NCBI RefSeq assembly: GCF_052057775.1
Contig: NZ_CP195121.1
Coordinates: forward strand, 558,001-622,000
Direction of reading: 5' to 3'
DNA length: 64,000 nt
Origin: Methanococcoides sp052057775
GTDB taxonomy: Archaea > Halobacteriota > Methanosarcinia > Methanosarcinales > Methanosarcinaceae
Shown here: piece by piece, positions 45,000-54,634 of the stretch
Layout: every line of letters starts with the position of its first letter
Numbering within the stretch: the first letter of the stretch is position 1
Position numbers and translations under genes: made by a program
Notes under the pieces: model-generated
Databases searched by the model: none
Told to the model about the DNA's origin: nothing
What the model saw: the letters and a program-made list of their open reading frames with translations, nothing else

Positions 45000-45791
45000 A
45001 TGGGCATAGGCATGTATTTCAGGGTCCCGCAGTTGACATCGGGAGCGGTCAAGGTCTGGAGGCGTAACAAGGACGTTTTCATGAAGAACGTCAAGCTCAA
45101 TTTTTTGCCGCCGTTCATTGAGCCTCTGCTTTACCTTTTTGCAATGGGTTTCGGGCTTGGGCTGTTCATTGAGGAGATAGACGGCGTGCCCTATGCGAAG
45201 TTCATAGCTCCGGCGCTGATATCTGTTTCTGTGATGTATGGTGCGTTCTTTGAGTGCAGCTATGGTTCATATGTGAGGATGTACTATCAGAAGACCTTTG
45301 ATTCCATCATTGCAACACCTTTGAGCATAGAGGACGTCATAATCGGGGAACTGTTGTGGGGTGCTACACGAAGCACCATAAGTGCAACATTGATGCTTCC
45401 TGTCATTGCATTGTTCGGGCTCATAGCTTTTCCACATTCACTGCTGGTCATACCATTCGCTTTCCTTGCAGGGCTGCTCTTCGCATGTATTGGAATGTGC
45501 ATTGCAGCGGTTACCCCGAACATAATGTCTATTAACTATCCGGTACTGCTGTTCATAACGCCGATGTTCCTGTTCAGCGGAACGTTCTTCCCTCTGAACG
45601 TACTGCCTGAGATCATTCAGTACATTGCACTGGCAATATTGCCACTGACCCACGTTGTGATAATAATACGAGCACTGACCTTCGGGACGCCGGGACTGTT
45701 CCTGCTGGCAAATCTCCTCTGGATAGTGGTTGTCTGTGCGATAGGTTTCGTAGTCTCGGTAAATATGATGAAGAAAAGGCTTATAGTCTGA
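45000..45791 (+). CDS. ABC-2 type transporter permease
   Basis: This permease of about 263 residues has six membrane segments and the ABC-2 family feature of a conserved FLFSGTFFPLN segment. It partners the ATPase upstream. The ribosome site GGAGTGA (44988-44994) favours ATG 45000, five bases on. GTG 44991 would overlap the ATPase stop by four bases. Exported substrate is unknown; drug or lipid export is typical. Confidence 0.85.
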   Translation: MGIGMYFRVPQLTSGAVKVWRRNKDVFMKNVKLNFLPPFIEPLLYLFAMGFGLGLFIEEIDGVPYAKFIAPALISVSVMYGAFFECSYGSYVRMYYQKTFDSIIATPLSIEDVIIGELLWGATRSTISATLMLPVIALFGLIAFPHSLLVIPFAFLAGLLFACIGMCIAAVTPNIMSINYPVLLFITPMFLFSGTFFPLNVLPEIIQYIALAILPLTHVVIIIRALTFGTPGLFLLANLLWIVVVCAIGFVVSVNMMKKRLIV

Positions 45792-45847
45792 AAAGTTGTT
45801 GATTTTAATGATGTTGCTGATGCTGTTTGAAGATCGAACGAGCAGGC

Positions 45848-46045
45848 TCAGTCATCTTTTTTGTTTTTATGCAGGTCCATGCATCTTCGGGAGTTCTCGC
45901 ATCCGAGGCTGCGCCTGTAGTCCGATCTGATCTGTGATCTGGCTGTCCTGACCATAAGTTCATCGAGATCTTCATCTTCTAACTGCTCATGATCCTGGTC
46001 TTGCTTTACCTTCGGTTTTTGTTCCATGTTCTTTTCATCTGCCAT
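45848..46045 (-). CDS. Small charged hypothetical protein
   Basis: This 65-residue ORF begins MADEKNMEQKPKVKQDQD and has two cysteines in LGCENSRRC. It is rich in Asp, Glu, Lys and Arg. A purine-rich GTGAGAAGAAG lies just upstream of the ATG, weakly supporting translation. No family is recognised. It lies alone, convergent with the ABC permease gene. Confidence 0.45.
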   Translation of the reverse strand: MADEKNMEQKPKVKQDQDHEQLEDEDLDELMVRTARSQIRSDYRRSLGCENSRRCMDLHKNKKDD

Positions 46046-46148
46046 CTTCTTCTCACTTTTACGTTTTCTAAAATAGACGTTGAATATCCTTAGATAACTT
46101 TATGCATAAAAAATCTACATATGTATTGTTATCTCAGGATGTGAAATC

Positions 46149-46706
46149 ATGAAAGTATTGGGTATTGTAGGAAGTCCCCGTAAGAACGGGACCACGGATA
46201 CGGTAGTGCAGAAAGTGCTTGAAGGCGCTGCAGAGAGCGGAGCTGAGACAGAAACGATCTACATCAACGAGCTGAACTTCAAGGGCTGTCAGGGATGTGG
46301 TTTTTGTAATGTGATGCCGGAATGCAAGATCAAGGATGACATGACAGAGGTCTACACGAAGATAGAGGAAGCAGACGGTTTCGTCTTCGGTTCCCCGATC
46401 TATTTTCTGCAGTTCTCAGGTCAGATGAGGCTTTTCCTTGACCGCTGTTATGCACTTGTGGATGGTGATCTGAACCCGAGGATACCAAAAGGCAAGAAGG
46501 CTATGATCGTACGTTCCCAGGGTGATCCTGAGAAGACATCCTATGAGAACGTATCCGATGAGTTCGCCGAAACCCTGAAGACCTTCTTCGGAATGGAGAT
46601 CAAGGACGGGCTGGTCGTTGCAGGATTTGACCTTCCCCGCGCCGTACTGAAAGACACTAAACTTCTGGAAAGCGCAAAGTCAGCAGGTGTTCATCTGCTG
46701 GACTGA
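46149..46706 (+). CDS. Iron-sulfur flavoprotein (Isf family, FMN reductase fold)
   Basis: This 185-residue flavodoxin-like protein has an N-terminal phosphate loop IVGSPRKNGTT and a compact 4Fe-4S motif Cys47, Cys50, Cys53 and Cys59 (CQGCGFCNVMPEC). This matches the compact motif of Methanosarcina Isf, an electron carrier that can reduce O2 or H2O2. FGSPIYFLQFSGQ is the FMN contact. The gene is monocistronic. Substrate and partner are inferred from the family. Confidence 0.88.
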   Translation: MKVLGIVGSPRKNGTTDTVVQKVLEGAAESGAETETIYINELNFKGCQGCGFCNVMPECKIKDDMTEVYTKIEEADGFVFGSPIYFLQFSGQMRLFLDRCYALVDGDLNPRIPKGKKAMIVRSQGDPEKTSYENVSDEFAETLKTFFGMEIKDGLVVAGFDLPRAVLKDTKLLESAKSAGVHLLD

Positions 46707-46797
46707 GCTTTCTTTTTCTTTTTGTTAAGTTTTATTTCTTCTTCCTGCTCTTCTTAATACTTATCCTGGTTGAGGTCTTGCCTTAAATTGAATTCAT

Positions 46798-46819
46798 AAC
46801 TTCGAACAGTTTCGAAGTT
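46798..46819. promoter_or_regulatory. Palindromic operator upstream of the A2M-like gene
   Basis: AACTTCGAA-CAGT-TTCGAAGTT is a perfect 9+4+9 palindrome ending about eight bases before the TATA-like GTATATA (46828-46834). The position, just upstream of BRE/TATA, suits an activator or repressor. No regulator gene is adjacent. Confidence 0.6.
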
Positions 46820-46826
46820 TAAGCTA

Positions 46827-46836
46827 AGTATATACC
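46827..46836 (+). promoter_or_regulatory. TATA box of the A2M-like gene
   Basis: AGTATATACC matches the archaeal TATA box and would start transcription near 46858. A GGGAGTG ribosome site (46882-46888) precedes the ATG at 46894. Confidence 0.5.
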
Positions 46837-46893
46837 GTATAGGCTCCAATTTTCTCTTTAGATAACAATAATCGAATTTACGGGAGTGCTAAA

Positions 46894-49800
46894 ATGAGAT
46901 CTGTAGCAATTTTGCAAAAATCATTCATCGTATTGTTCCTGCTGTCATTTATTGTGATGGCAGGCTGTATAGGCCAGGATGAAGATATTGATTATCCACC
47001 TGCGAACGAAGCCCTGTCCTGTGAGGAGGGAGGTACCTATTCCTCAGAGGATGAGTACCTGATACTTGTCCCAAAGGCATTCTTCTCAGGTGGTGAGAGC
47101 TCTGTCACCATGTCGGCCTTCCTTGGTGATGCACCTGTAAGCCGGTGTTTTGAATACACCCTTACAAGTGCTTCGGGTGAGGTCATTCCACTGGTGAGGG
47201 CTGCCACTTCCGAGTCCGGTAATTCGGTTGCGAAGTTCGATGTCCCGGAGGTTGAGGAGGGCAGTTATACACTTACCGCAACTCCGGTTGGTGCCGAATC
47301 CGGTTTTGAGACGACCATACAGGTGGTGCAGAATAATCCTATCTTCATAGAGACGGACAAGCCGATCTACAAGCCCGGGCAGACCATCCATGTGAGGTTG
47401 CTTTCTTTGAACAACAACCTTGTTCCTGTTGTCCAGAACACCACTGTGGAAATTTCGGATGCCAAGGGTGTGAAGGTGTTCAAGGACGATCTCACCACCA
47501 ACGAATACGGTGTTGCCTACTTTGACCTGCCGCTGGCTTCCGAACTTAACCTTGGTACATGGAAGGTAAAGGCAATCTCAGGTTCATCCATGTCAGAGGT
47601 AGACATCAGGGTGGAGGAATATGTGCTTCCGAAGTTCGATGTGGAAGCTTCCACCGAGAAGAGCTGGTTCCTTGTGGATGACACGATCACAGGGACGGTC
47701 TCTGCACAGTACTTCTTTGGAAAGGATGTGGAAGGTGACGTCGAGATCGAGGCCATGCGATATGTGGGCGTGTGGGAGGAATATGCAACATTCAGCGGAA
47801 CCCTTGATGGAGGCTCGGTTGAGTTCGAGCTTCCGCCAACGGAATATGTTGCAGGTACCTTTGGTGCCGGTGGACAGGGCAGTGTCATGCTCAATGTCAC
47901 CGTAACGGACACCGGAGGGCACAGTGAGGAGACCACTGAACTGCTGACCATCGCACAGGATCCGCTTATCCTCCAGCTGATACCCGAATCAGACTCCATC
48001 AAGCCGGGAATGCCGCTTCAGGTCCTTATAGTCACAAAGGACCCTGGAGGGGAACCACTGGAGAAGGAAGTAAAGCTCTTTGTGACCTTCATGGACGAGA
48101 ATTATGAGAGGGACGAGCAGGAGCAGATCGTCAACACTGAGAACGGTGTTGCACTTGTGACCCTCGAAGTTCCCGAGGATGCCCTTGATGTGGATATCTA
48201 TGCTATCTCGGAAGGGGTTGATGTCTCAGAATATCTGAACGCTGTGTATTCTCCGAGTGCAAGCTTCCTGCATCTGAGCCAGGTAAGTGAGGGGGTCCCT
48301 GAGGTGGGAGAGAACATCGTCTTCAAGGTATATTCCACCAACAAGGGAACGGTTTTCTATGATGTCTTCGCAAACGGCAGGACCGTTTATTCTGCTACAA
48401 GCAATGAAGCCCAGATCAGCATTCCGGTAACTCCCCAGATGAGCCCCACTGCAAAGGTGGTCGCATACATGATCAACCCGAACAACGAAGTTTCTGCTGA
48501 CAGTCTTCCATTTGATGTGGAATTCAGCACTCAGGTGAACCTGTCCTCAGGTTTTGACAAGGAAATAGTGGAACCCGGTGAGAACGTCTCGGTTGAACTG
48601 GATGCAGGTACAAAGTCCATGATCGGGCTTTCCATAGTCGATGAGTCGGTCTATGCACTCAGTGAGGGCAGGCTCAACCTGAAGCAGGTCTTCGATGAGC
48701 TTGAGCTCAGGTTCATGGAGCCACAGGTCGAGGCACACCCGAGGTATGGCTGGTACCGGCAAACTGCAGGTGATGTGATAGATGATGCAGGCCTGATCGT
48801 TCTGGCATCAGGTGGCCTTGATGTTCCGAAAAGCGATGTCGAGGTCGCTGAAGGTGGCTTTGTCGAGCGCATGTTCGCAATGGATGACATGGCGATGGTA
48901 GAGGAAGAAGTTGCCATGGAAGCCCCTGTGTCAGCTCCTATGGAACCAACTGATGCAGGAGCAGGTGCTCCTCTTGCAGAACCGGAAAGGGTACGCCAGT
49001 TCTTCCCGGAGACATGGGTATGGATGCCTGATATCATGACGAATGAGACGGGACAGGCATTCATTGACCTGAACGCACCGGATTCCATCACCACCTGGAG
49101 GCTGCATGCTGTGTCCTCCAGTCCGGAAGGTATCGGTATATCCGAGGCAGGCCTGACGGTTTTCCAGGACTTCTTCATAGACCCCGATCTTCCATATGCG
49201 GTGATCCGCGGGGAGGAGTTCCCTGTCCAGGTGCAGGTCTACAACTATCTTGACACTCCTCAGGAAGTACAGCTCACACTTTCAGGTGCAGACTGGTTCG
49301 ATCTGGTGGGCAAGAATGTCGTAAGGGTCAGTGTGGATGCCAACAGTGTGACCCATACAAGTTTCACCATCAGGCCCACGGAGGTGGGTGTACAGGAAGT
49401 GGAGCTGACCGGACAGACCACAGAGAAGGCCGATGCTGTCAGGAAGACGGTTATCGTTGAGGCCGAAGGTGTTACCAGAGAGATCGTGGACAATGGAATT
49501 CTCAAAGAAGGTTCTGTTGAGCTTGATACCACGCTGCCTGGGGACATCGTGCCGGATTCTGAGAAGGTGCTGCTGAGCTTCACACCAAGCATTGTGGCAC
49601 AGACCATTACCGGTGTGGATGACCTTCTGGGTATGCCATACGGCTGTGGTGAGCAGAACATGATGCTGTTCTCCACCGATGTGGAAGTGCTGAGATATCT
49701 GAAGGCTACAGGGCAGCAGAACCCGGAGATAGAGGCCAAGGCACAGACATACATAATAACAGGTTACCAGAGGGAGCTGACTTTCCAGCGTTCCGATGGA

Positions 49801-51105
49801 TCTTTTTCCGCATTCGGTGAGAGCGATCCAGAAGGAAGCCTGTGGCTGTCAGCATTCGTACTCTCACAGTTCAGCGGTGCAAGGGATATCACCACCATAG
49901 ACGAGAACGTCCTGAGAGATGCAGCTGAATGGATAGGTTCACACCAGAAGGAGGACGGTTCCTGGGAGTCCGTAGGATTCGTCATTCATCAGGACATGAT
50001 GGGTGGTGTCAGCGGAACCTATGCACTGACAGCATACGTCACACTCGCACTTGATGAATATGGATATTCAACCCCGGAGGTCATGAATGGTGCTCTCACA
50101 TATCTCGAAGCCAACCTCGATGCACAGGATGACCCGTACACACTTGCAGTGGGAACGCTTGCCCTTGAAAAGCTTGAGAGCGAGAGGGCAGATGAGGCAA
50201 GAGAAAAGCTGCTTGCAATGGCAAAGGAAGATGAGAACGGTATGTACTGGGGCTATGATAATGTGGTCCCGGAACCCTACGAGTACGGAGGCTATGGCAT
50301 CTACCCTGTCTCGAGCAAGAACGTTGAGACAACGTCCTATGCAACCCTTGCCCTGATAGAGGTCAACGACCCTGCAGCGAGCTCATCACTCAAATGGATC
50401 GCAGCACAGCGTAATTCCAACGGTGGCTTCTCAAGCACCCAGGATACCGTCATGGCATTCAGGGCATTGATGACAGCTGCAGCAGTTGCAGGAAGGGATG
50501 TGGATGCCAATATAACCGTAACCGGCGACGGTGAGGAACTCAAGAGCCTCAGGGTCACATCCGGGAACTACGATGTTGTGAACATCATCGAGGTTCCGGA
50601 AGGTGTGGAAAGCATCAACATGACCCTCGAGGGAAATGGCGAGCTCAACTACCAGCTTGTCAGGAAGTTCAATGTGATACTTCCGGATATCATCGAGCAT
50701 GAGGAGATCGAACTGGATGTGGAATACGACTCCACCGATGTGGCTGTGGACGACATCGTCAACGTTGATGTGCGCCTGAAGTACAACGGAATGCCGGGAA
50801 TCCATGGGGTTGTGGAGTCCAGCGGTATGATGATAGTGGATATAGCGGTACCTACAGGTTTCACTCCGGTCGGTGCAAGCCTTGATGATCTTAGGGAGAA
50901 TGGTACCATCACTCGCTATGAGATTGCAGGCCGCAAGGTCGTGCTCTATATCGATGAGATGGCAGTTGGGGAGGAATTGAACTTCTCATTGCAGATGAGG
51001 GCCATGTTCCCGGTCAAGGCAATGGTGCAGGAGAGCAGTGCCTACTCGTACTACAATCCGGATGTGAAGGCTGAAGCAAAGGGAATGGATATAAATGTGA
51101 CATGA
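46894..51105 (+). CDS. Alpha-2-macroglobulin/complement C3-like thioester lipoprotein
   Basis: A 1403-residue exported lipoprotein: signal segment 1-24 with lipobox MAGC and Cys25. Macroglobulin domains follow, with ETDKPIYKPGQTIHVRLLS and VEEYVLPKFDVEAS typical of animal A2M. A bait-like Met/Glu/Pro-rich stretch lies at about 655-705. The thioester motif is GCGEQ with Cys918 and Gln921. The thioester domain includes GYQRELTFQRSDGSFSAFGE and the C3-like VIHQDMMGG with His1032, 114 residues after Cys918. A receptor-binding-like domain ends the chain. The family traps proteases or attaches covalently to targets. No penicillin-binding partner is adjacent, unlike in bacteria. It is transcribed alone with an operator. 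Confidence 0.93.
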   Translation: MRSVAILQKSFIVLFLLSFIVMAGCIGQDEDIDYPPANEALSCEEGGTYSSEDEYLILVPKAFFSGGESSVTMSAFLGDAPVSRCFEYTLTSASGEVIPLVRAATSESGNSVAKFDVPEVEEGSYTLTATPVGAESGFETTIQVVQNNPIFIETDKPIYKPGQTIHVRLLSLNNNLVPVVQNTTVEISDAKGVKVFKDDLTTNEYGVAYFDLPLASELNLGTWKVKAISGSSMSEVDIRVEEYVLPKFDVEASTEKSWFLVDDTITGTVSAQYFFGKDVEGDVEIEAMRYVGVWEEYATFSGTLDGGSVEFELPPTEYVAGTFGAGGQGSVMLNVTVTDTGGHSEETTELLTIAQDPLILQLIPESDSIKPGMPLQVLIVTKDPGGEPLEKEVKLFVTFMDENYERDEQEQIVNTENGVALVTLEVPEDALDVDIYAISEGVDVSEYLNAVYSPSASFLHLSQVSEGVPEVGENIVFKVYSTNKGTVFYDVFANGRTVYSATSNEAQISIPVTPQMSPTAKVVAYMINPNNEVSADSLPFDVEFSTQVNLSSGFDKEIVEPGENVSVELDAGTKSMIGLSIVDESVYALSEGRLNLKQVFDELELRFMEPQVEAHPRYGWYRQTAGDVIDDAGLIVLASGGLDVPKSDVEVAEGGFVERMFAMDDMAMVEEEVAMEAPVSAPMEPTDAGAGAPLAEPERVRQFFPETWVWMPDIMTNETGQAFIDLNAPDSITTWRLHAVSSSPEGIGISEAGLTVFQDFFIDPDLPYAVIRGEEFPVQVQVYNYLDTPQEVQLTLSGADWFDLVGKNVVRVSVDANSVTHTSFTIRPTEVGVQEVELTGQTTEKADAVRKTVIVEAEGVTREIVDNGILKEGSVELDTTLPGDIVPDSEKVLLSFTPSIVAQTITGVDDLLGMPYGCGEQNMMLFSTDVEVLRYLKATGQQNPEIEAKAQTYIITGYQRELTFQRSDGSFSAFGESDPEGSLWLSAFVLSQFSGARDITTIDENVLRDAAEWIGSHQKEDGSWESVGFVIHQDMMGGVSGTYALTAYVTLALDEYGYSTPEVMNGALTYLEANLDAQDDPYTLAVGTLALEKLESERADEAREKLLAMAKEDENGMYWGYDNVVPEPYEYGGYGIYPVSSKNVETTSYATLALIEVNDPAASSSLKWIAAQRNSNGGFSSTQDTVMAFRALMTAAAVAGRDVDANITVTGDGEELKSLRVTSGNYDVVNIIEVPEGVESINMTLEGNGELNYQLVRKFNVILPDIIEHEEIELDVEYDSTDVAVDDIVNVDVRLKYNGMPGIHGVVESSGMMIVDIAVPTGFTPVGASLDDLRENGTITRYEIAGRKVVLYIDEMAVGEELNFSLQMRAMFPVKAMVQESSAYSYYNPDVKAEAKGMDINVT

Positions 51106-51127
51106 TCCTTCCCGTCTTTCTTAAAAA

Positions 51128-51179
51128 GTAGCAGGTGACGTTCTGTTCTTCCTGTTACATTCTTTTTCTTCTCTTTTTT
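51128..51179 (+). terminator. Terminator of the A2M-like gene
   Basis: GTAGCAGG (51128-51135) and CCTGTTAC (51151-51158) form an 8-bp stem with one G-U pair. A T-rich tract follows to 51179. Confidence 0.55.
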
Positions 51180-51297
51180 GTGATCTTGATCGAAGAACAT
51201 TAGATTTGGATCAGTTATTGTCTCCTTTAGAAGAGACGAGGTTTGTAGAGATATTAAAAAAGAAAAAAAGAGAGGGAGAGTATGAGTATGGGGTTGT

Positions 51298-51705
51298 TCA
51301 GGCCCTTCCAAGCCTTCTGAGGATCTCCATTCTGTCCTCTTCTGTAAATGAATCGCCCTGGAATGTCTCGATGCAGTTCTTAAGCAGGGTTACGGAATAA
51401 GCGATGGACGGTCCGCCGCCGAATGCAACTGCCACCATACTGGCCTGAAGTATCTCTTCCTTTGTAGCTCCTGCATCGAGGGCATTGAAGGAGTGGAGTG
51501 CGATACAGTAGGGGCAGCGGTGGTAGAGTGCGATACCCACACTGATGAGCTCTTTTGTCTTGAAGTCGATAATCGATTCTTCATAAACGCTTCCAAGCAG
51601 GTTCATGAACGCACCAGCCTGAGCTGCCTGTACATCGTTCTCTGCTGCGAAAGCTCCAAGTCCTTCTGTAAAACCAAATAATAGTTCCTTTGGATCATCT
51701 GCCAT
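51298..51705 (-). CDS. Carboxymuconolactone decarboxylase/AhpD-like protein
   Basis: This protein of about 135 residues has the AhpD active site in HRCPYCIALHS (CxxC with a trailing His). The fold is a helical bundle forming trimers. Such proteins act as alkylhydroperoxidases or peroxiredoxin partners. ATG 51705 is chosen: GGTGA lies five bases before it, and the in-frame GTG at 51714 is part of that site. It is monocistronic and converges with the A2M-like gene. Confidence 0.87.
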   Translation of the reverse strand: MADDPKELLFGFTEGLGAFAAENDVQAAQAGAFMNLLGSVYEESIIDFKTKELISVGIALYHRCPYCIALHSFNALDAGATKEEILQASMVAVAFGGGPSIAYSVTLLKNCIETFQGDSFTEEDRMEILRRLGRA

Positions 51706-51972
51706 TTTATTCACCTTATTTGAAGCATCAGTGATGCTCTGTTTATAATATGGGATTGTATGAATTTGTGCGTTTCACACAAAACCACGCATTACAGGAA
51801 TGCATTATTGTAAATGAATGTTTTGATTTCGTTATCTGGCGGAAAGTTACTTCCGGTTGTGGCAAAAGCATACAAAACATATCAAAATGAATCTGAAAAT
51901 ACATCTGCAATGCAAAAACAAAAATACCAACAAACTGATAAATTCACCAGACCAATTCAGCGTGGAGCAAGC

Positions 51973-54633
51973 ATGAATAAATTAACACCTGCAATGAAAC
52001 AGTACTATGAGGCCAAGCAGCAGCATAGCGACGCACTCATTTTTTTCAGGATGGGGGATTTCTATGAGTCCTTTGGGGAGGATGCAAAGACCATTGCACA
52101 GGAACTTGAAATTACGCTGACCACGCGGGGTAAGGACAAGGACGGTGAAAGGATGCCTTTGGCCGGTATCCCCTATCATGCCATCGACAACTACCTCCCG
52201 CGTCTGATCAAAAAGGGCTACAAGGTAGCCATCTGTGAACAGCTTGAGGATCCGAAGCTGGCAAAGGGCGTTGTCAAGCGCGGGGTCGTCAGGGTCGTGA
52301 CACCGGGAACTGCAATTGACAGTTCGATGTTCACGGATTCATCCAACAATTATCTCATGTCCGTTGCAGGCGGGGACGGGAACTATGGTATCTCGTTCCT
52401 GGATGTTTCCACAGGCGAGTTCCTGACCACACAGTTCGCTGATGCACCACCGTACGACAGGATAGCCAGTGAGGCTGCAAGGATGAGGCCCTCGGAATGT
52501 ATCCTGCCTCCTGAATTGTATTCTGATATTCATATTATTGACAGGCTAAAAGAGCTCAGGATCGTGGTGCACGAGTTCGGGGAAGAGGCATTTGATATCG
52601 GCACTTCTGAAAACAGGCTCAAGGAGCACTTCAGGGTATCAACCCTTGAGGGGATGGGCTGCAATGGTCTGCCTTATGCAGTATCGTCTGCAGGAGCTGC
52701 ACTTGATTATGCGGTGAGCACCCAGATGAGGGAACTCGGACATGTAAGCGAGTTGAAGACATACTCCGATTCCGAGTTCATGGTACTGGATTCCATAACC
52801 CTGAGGAACCTCGAGATCGTAAAGAACGTGCGCGGGGAAGGGAATGACACCTCGATACTGAAAGTGCTGGATGAGACCAAAACACCAATGGGGGGCAGGT
52901 TGCTCCAGAAATGGCTACTGAAGCCGCTTATCGATGTGGATGCCATCAACCACCGTCTCGATGCAGTTGAGGCGCTGGCAAACGATACCCTGCTCCGGTT
53001 CGATATAAGGTCTCACCTTTCCTTTGTAAAGGACATCGAGCGCCTGATCGGAAGGGTAATGTACGGTAATTCCAATGCACGTGACCTTATTGCGCTGAAA
53101 CGTTCCCTCGAATCCGTCCCTCTGATAACGGAAAGTCTTGAAGGTGGTAACCTCTGCGAGATGCTAAGCAGCATCAGGGACGGCCTTCTGGGATTTGATC
53201 AGCTTGATAGCATCGTGGAGCTGATAGACAGCTCCATAGTGGAGGAGCCTCCGGTAAGCGTCAGGGAAGGCGGAATGATAAAAGCAGGATACGACGAGGC
53301 TCTGGACGAGCTCAAGGAAATGTCCAAAGGTGGCAAGACATGGATAGCCTCATTCCAGCAGAAAGAGCGTGACAGGACCGGTATCAAGTCGCTCAAGGTC
53401 GGTTACAACAAGGTATTCGGATATTACATCGAGGTCACAAAGGCGAACATCTCACAGGTCCCTGATGATTACATACGCAAGCAGACCATGAGGAATGCTG
53501 AAAGGTTCTACACTCCGGAACTGAAGGAGTGGGAAAATGTAATCCTCTCTGCAGATGAGAAGATCACGGCTCTGGAGTACGAGATATTCTCCAGTATCAC
53601 TTCCACCGTTGCTTCACATTCATCAGAGTTACAGACCATTGCGGGCCTGATAGGACAGCTGGACTGTGTTGCAAGTCTTTCAGAGGTCTCGGTTAACAAC
53701 AATTTCGTCAGGCCCAACATCACATCTGATTGCAAAATACTGATACGCGAGGGCAGGCATCCGGTTGTGGAGAGGTCCGTGCCCGGTGGTTTTGTCCCCA
53801 ATGATGTGGAAATGGACTGCGTGGAGAACCAGTTCCTGCTGATAACAGGTCCCAACATGGCTGGTAAATCAACCTACATGCGTCAGGTCTCACTGATAGT
53901 TATAATGGCCCAGGCGGGTTCGTTCGTTCCCGCTTCCCATGCATCCGTGGGTATCGTGGACAGGGTGTTCACAAGGGTCGGGGCCTTTGATGACCTCGCA
54001 AGCGGGCAGAGTACCTTCATGGTGGAGATGGTGGAGCTTGCCAACATCCTGAACAACGCCACCCCGAAAAGCCTTGTCCTGCTGGATGAGATCGGAAGGG
54101 GTACCAGCACCTATGACGGTTACAGTATCGCAAAGGCGGTGGTCGAGTACATTCACAACAAAGGGCGTGTGGGCGTACGCTCACTTTTTGCCACGCATTA
54201 CCACCAGCTTACCAACATTTCATCAGACCTGAAAAGGGTGAAGAACTATCATATCGCAGTGAAGGAGGACGGCGATGACCTCGTGTTCCTGCGCAAGATC
54301 GTTCCCGGGGCCACGGACAAGAGCTACGGAATACATGTAGCCCGGCTTGCTGGTGTCCCTCACAAGGTTACCCAGAGGGCAAGGGAGATACTGCAGGATA
54401 TCGAGGACGAGAGTTCCATAAGCAAGGAGAGCGGCTCAAAGGGCGGCAAAAGGAGAAAATCTGCACAATACACCCAGCTCATGCTTTTCGATCCGGAAGG
54501 TTCTGTTCCTGTTGAGAAGGATCCCGTAGTGGCAGAACTTGAAAAACTTGATATCAACAACATGACCCCCATGGATGCACTGAACAAGCTCTATGAGCTC
54601 CAGAAGAAGACCGGAAATAAAACGGAGGGATGA
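51973..54633 (+). CDS. mutS: DNA mismatch repair protein MutS
   Basis: MutS of 886 residues. The N-terminal mismatch-recognition domain has FFRMGDFYESFGEDA, including the Phe-x-Glu motif. The ATPase has Walker A GPNMAGKSTYMRQ (from Gly626) and LLDEIGRGTSTYDG. Its length and order fit MutS1. ATG 51973 is preferred because GGAG lies five bases upstream and the protein then starts MNKLTPAMKQYY; an in-frame start at 51814 adds residues not seen in the family. mutL begins two bases after the stop. Confidence 0.95.
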   Translation: MNKLTPAMKQYYEAKQQHSDALIFFRMGDFYESFGEDAKTIAQELEITLTTRGKDKDGERMPLAGIPYHAIDNYLPRLIKKGYKVAICEQLEDPKLAKGVVKRGVVRVVTPGTAIDSSMFTDSSNNYLMSVAGGDGNYGISFLDVSTGEFLTTQFADAPPYDRIASEAARMRPSECILPPELYSDIHIIDRLKELRIVVHEFGEEAFDIGTSENRLKEHFRVSTLEGMGCNGLPYAVSSAGAALDYAVSTQMRELGHVSELKTYSDSEFMVLDSITLRNLEIVKNVRGEGNDTSILKVLDETKTPMGGRLLQKWLLKPLIDVDAINHRLDAVEALANDTLLRFDIRSHLSFVKDIERLIGRVMYGNSNARDLIALKRSLESVPLITESLEGGNLCEMLSSIRDGLLGFDQLDSIVELIDSSIVEEPPVSVREGGMIKAGYDEALDELKEMSKGGKTWIASFQQKERDRTGIKSLKVGYNKVFGYYIEVTKANISQVPDDYIRKQTMRNAERFYTPELKEWENVILSADEKITALEYEIFSSITSTVASHSSELQTIAGLIGQLDCVASLSEVSVNNNFVRPNITSDCKILIREGRHPVVERSVPGGFVPNDVEMDCVENQFLLITGPNMAGKSTYMRQVSLIVIMAQAGSFVPASHASVGIVDRVFTRVGAFDDLASGQSTFMVEMVELANILNNATPKSLVLLDEIGRGTSTYDGYSIAKAVVEYIHNKGRVGVRSLFATHYHQLTNISSDLKRVKNYHIAVKEDGDDLVFLRKIVPGATDKSYGIHVARLAGVPHKVTQRAREILQDIEDESSISKESGSKGGKRRKSAQYTQLMLFDPEGSVPVEKDPVVAELEKLDINNMTPMDALNKLYELQKKTGNKTEG

Positions 54634-54634
54634 T

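Noticed and set aside
48651..49178. Long minus-strand ORF inside the A2M-like gene
   Set aside because: It is a shadow of the coding frame, Ser/Thr-rich, with no domain or ribosome site.
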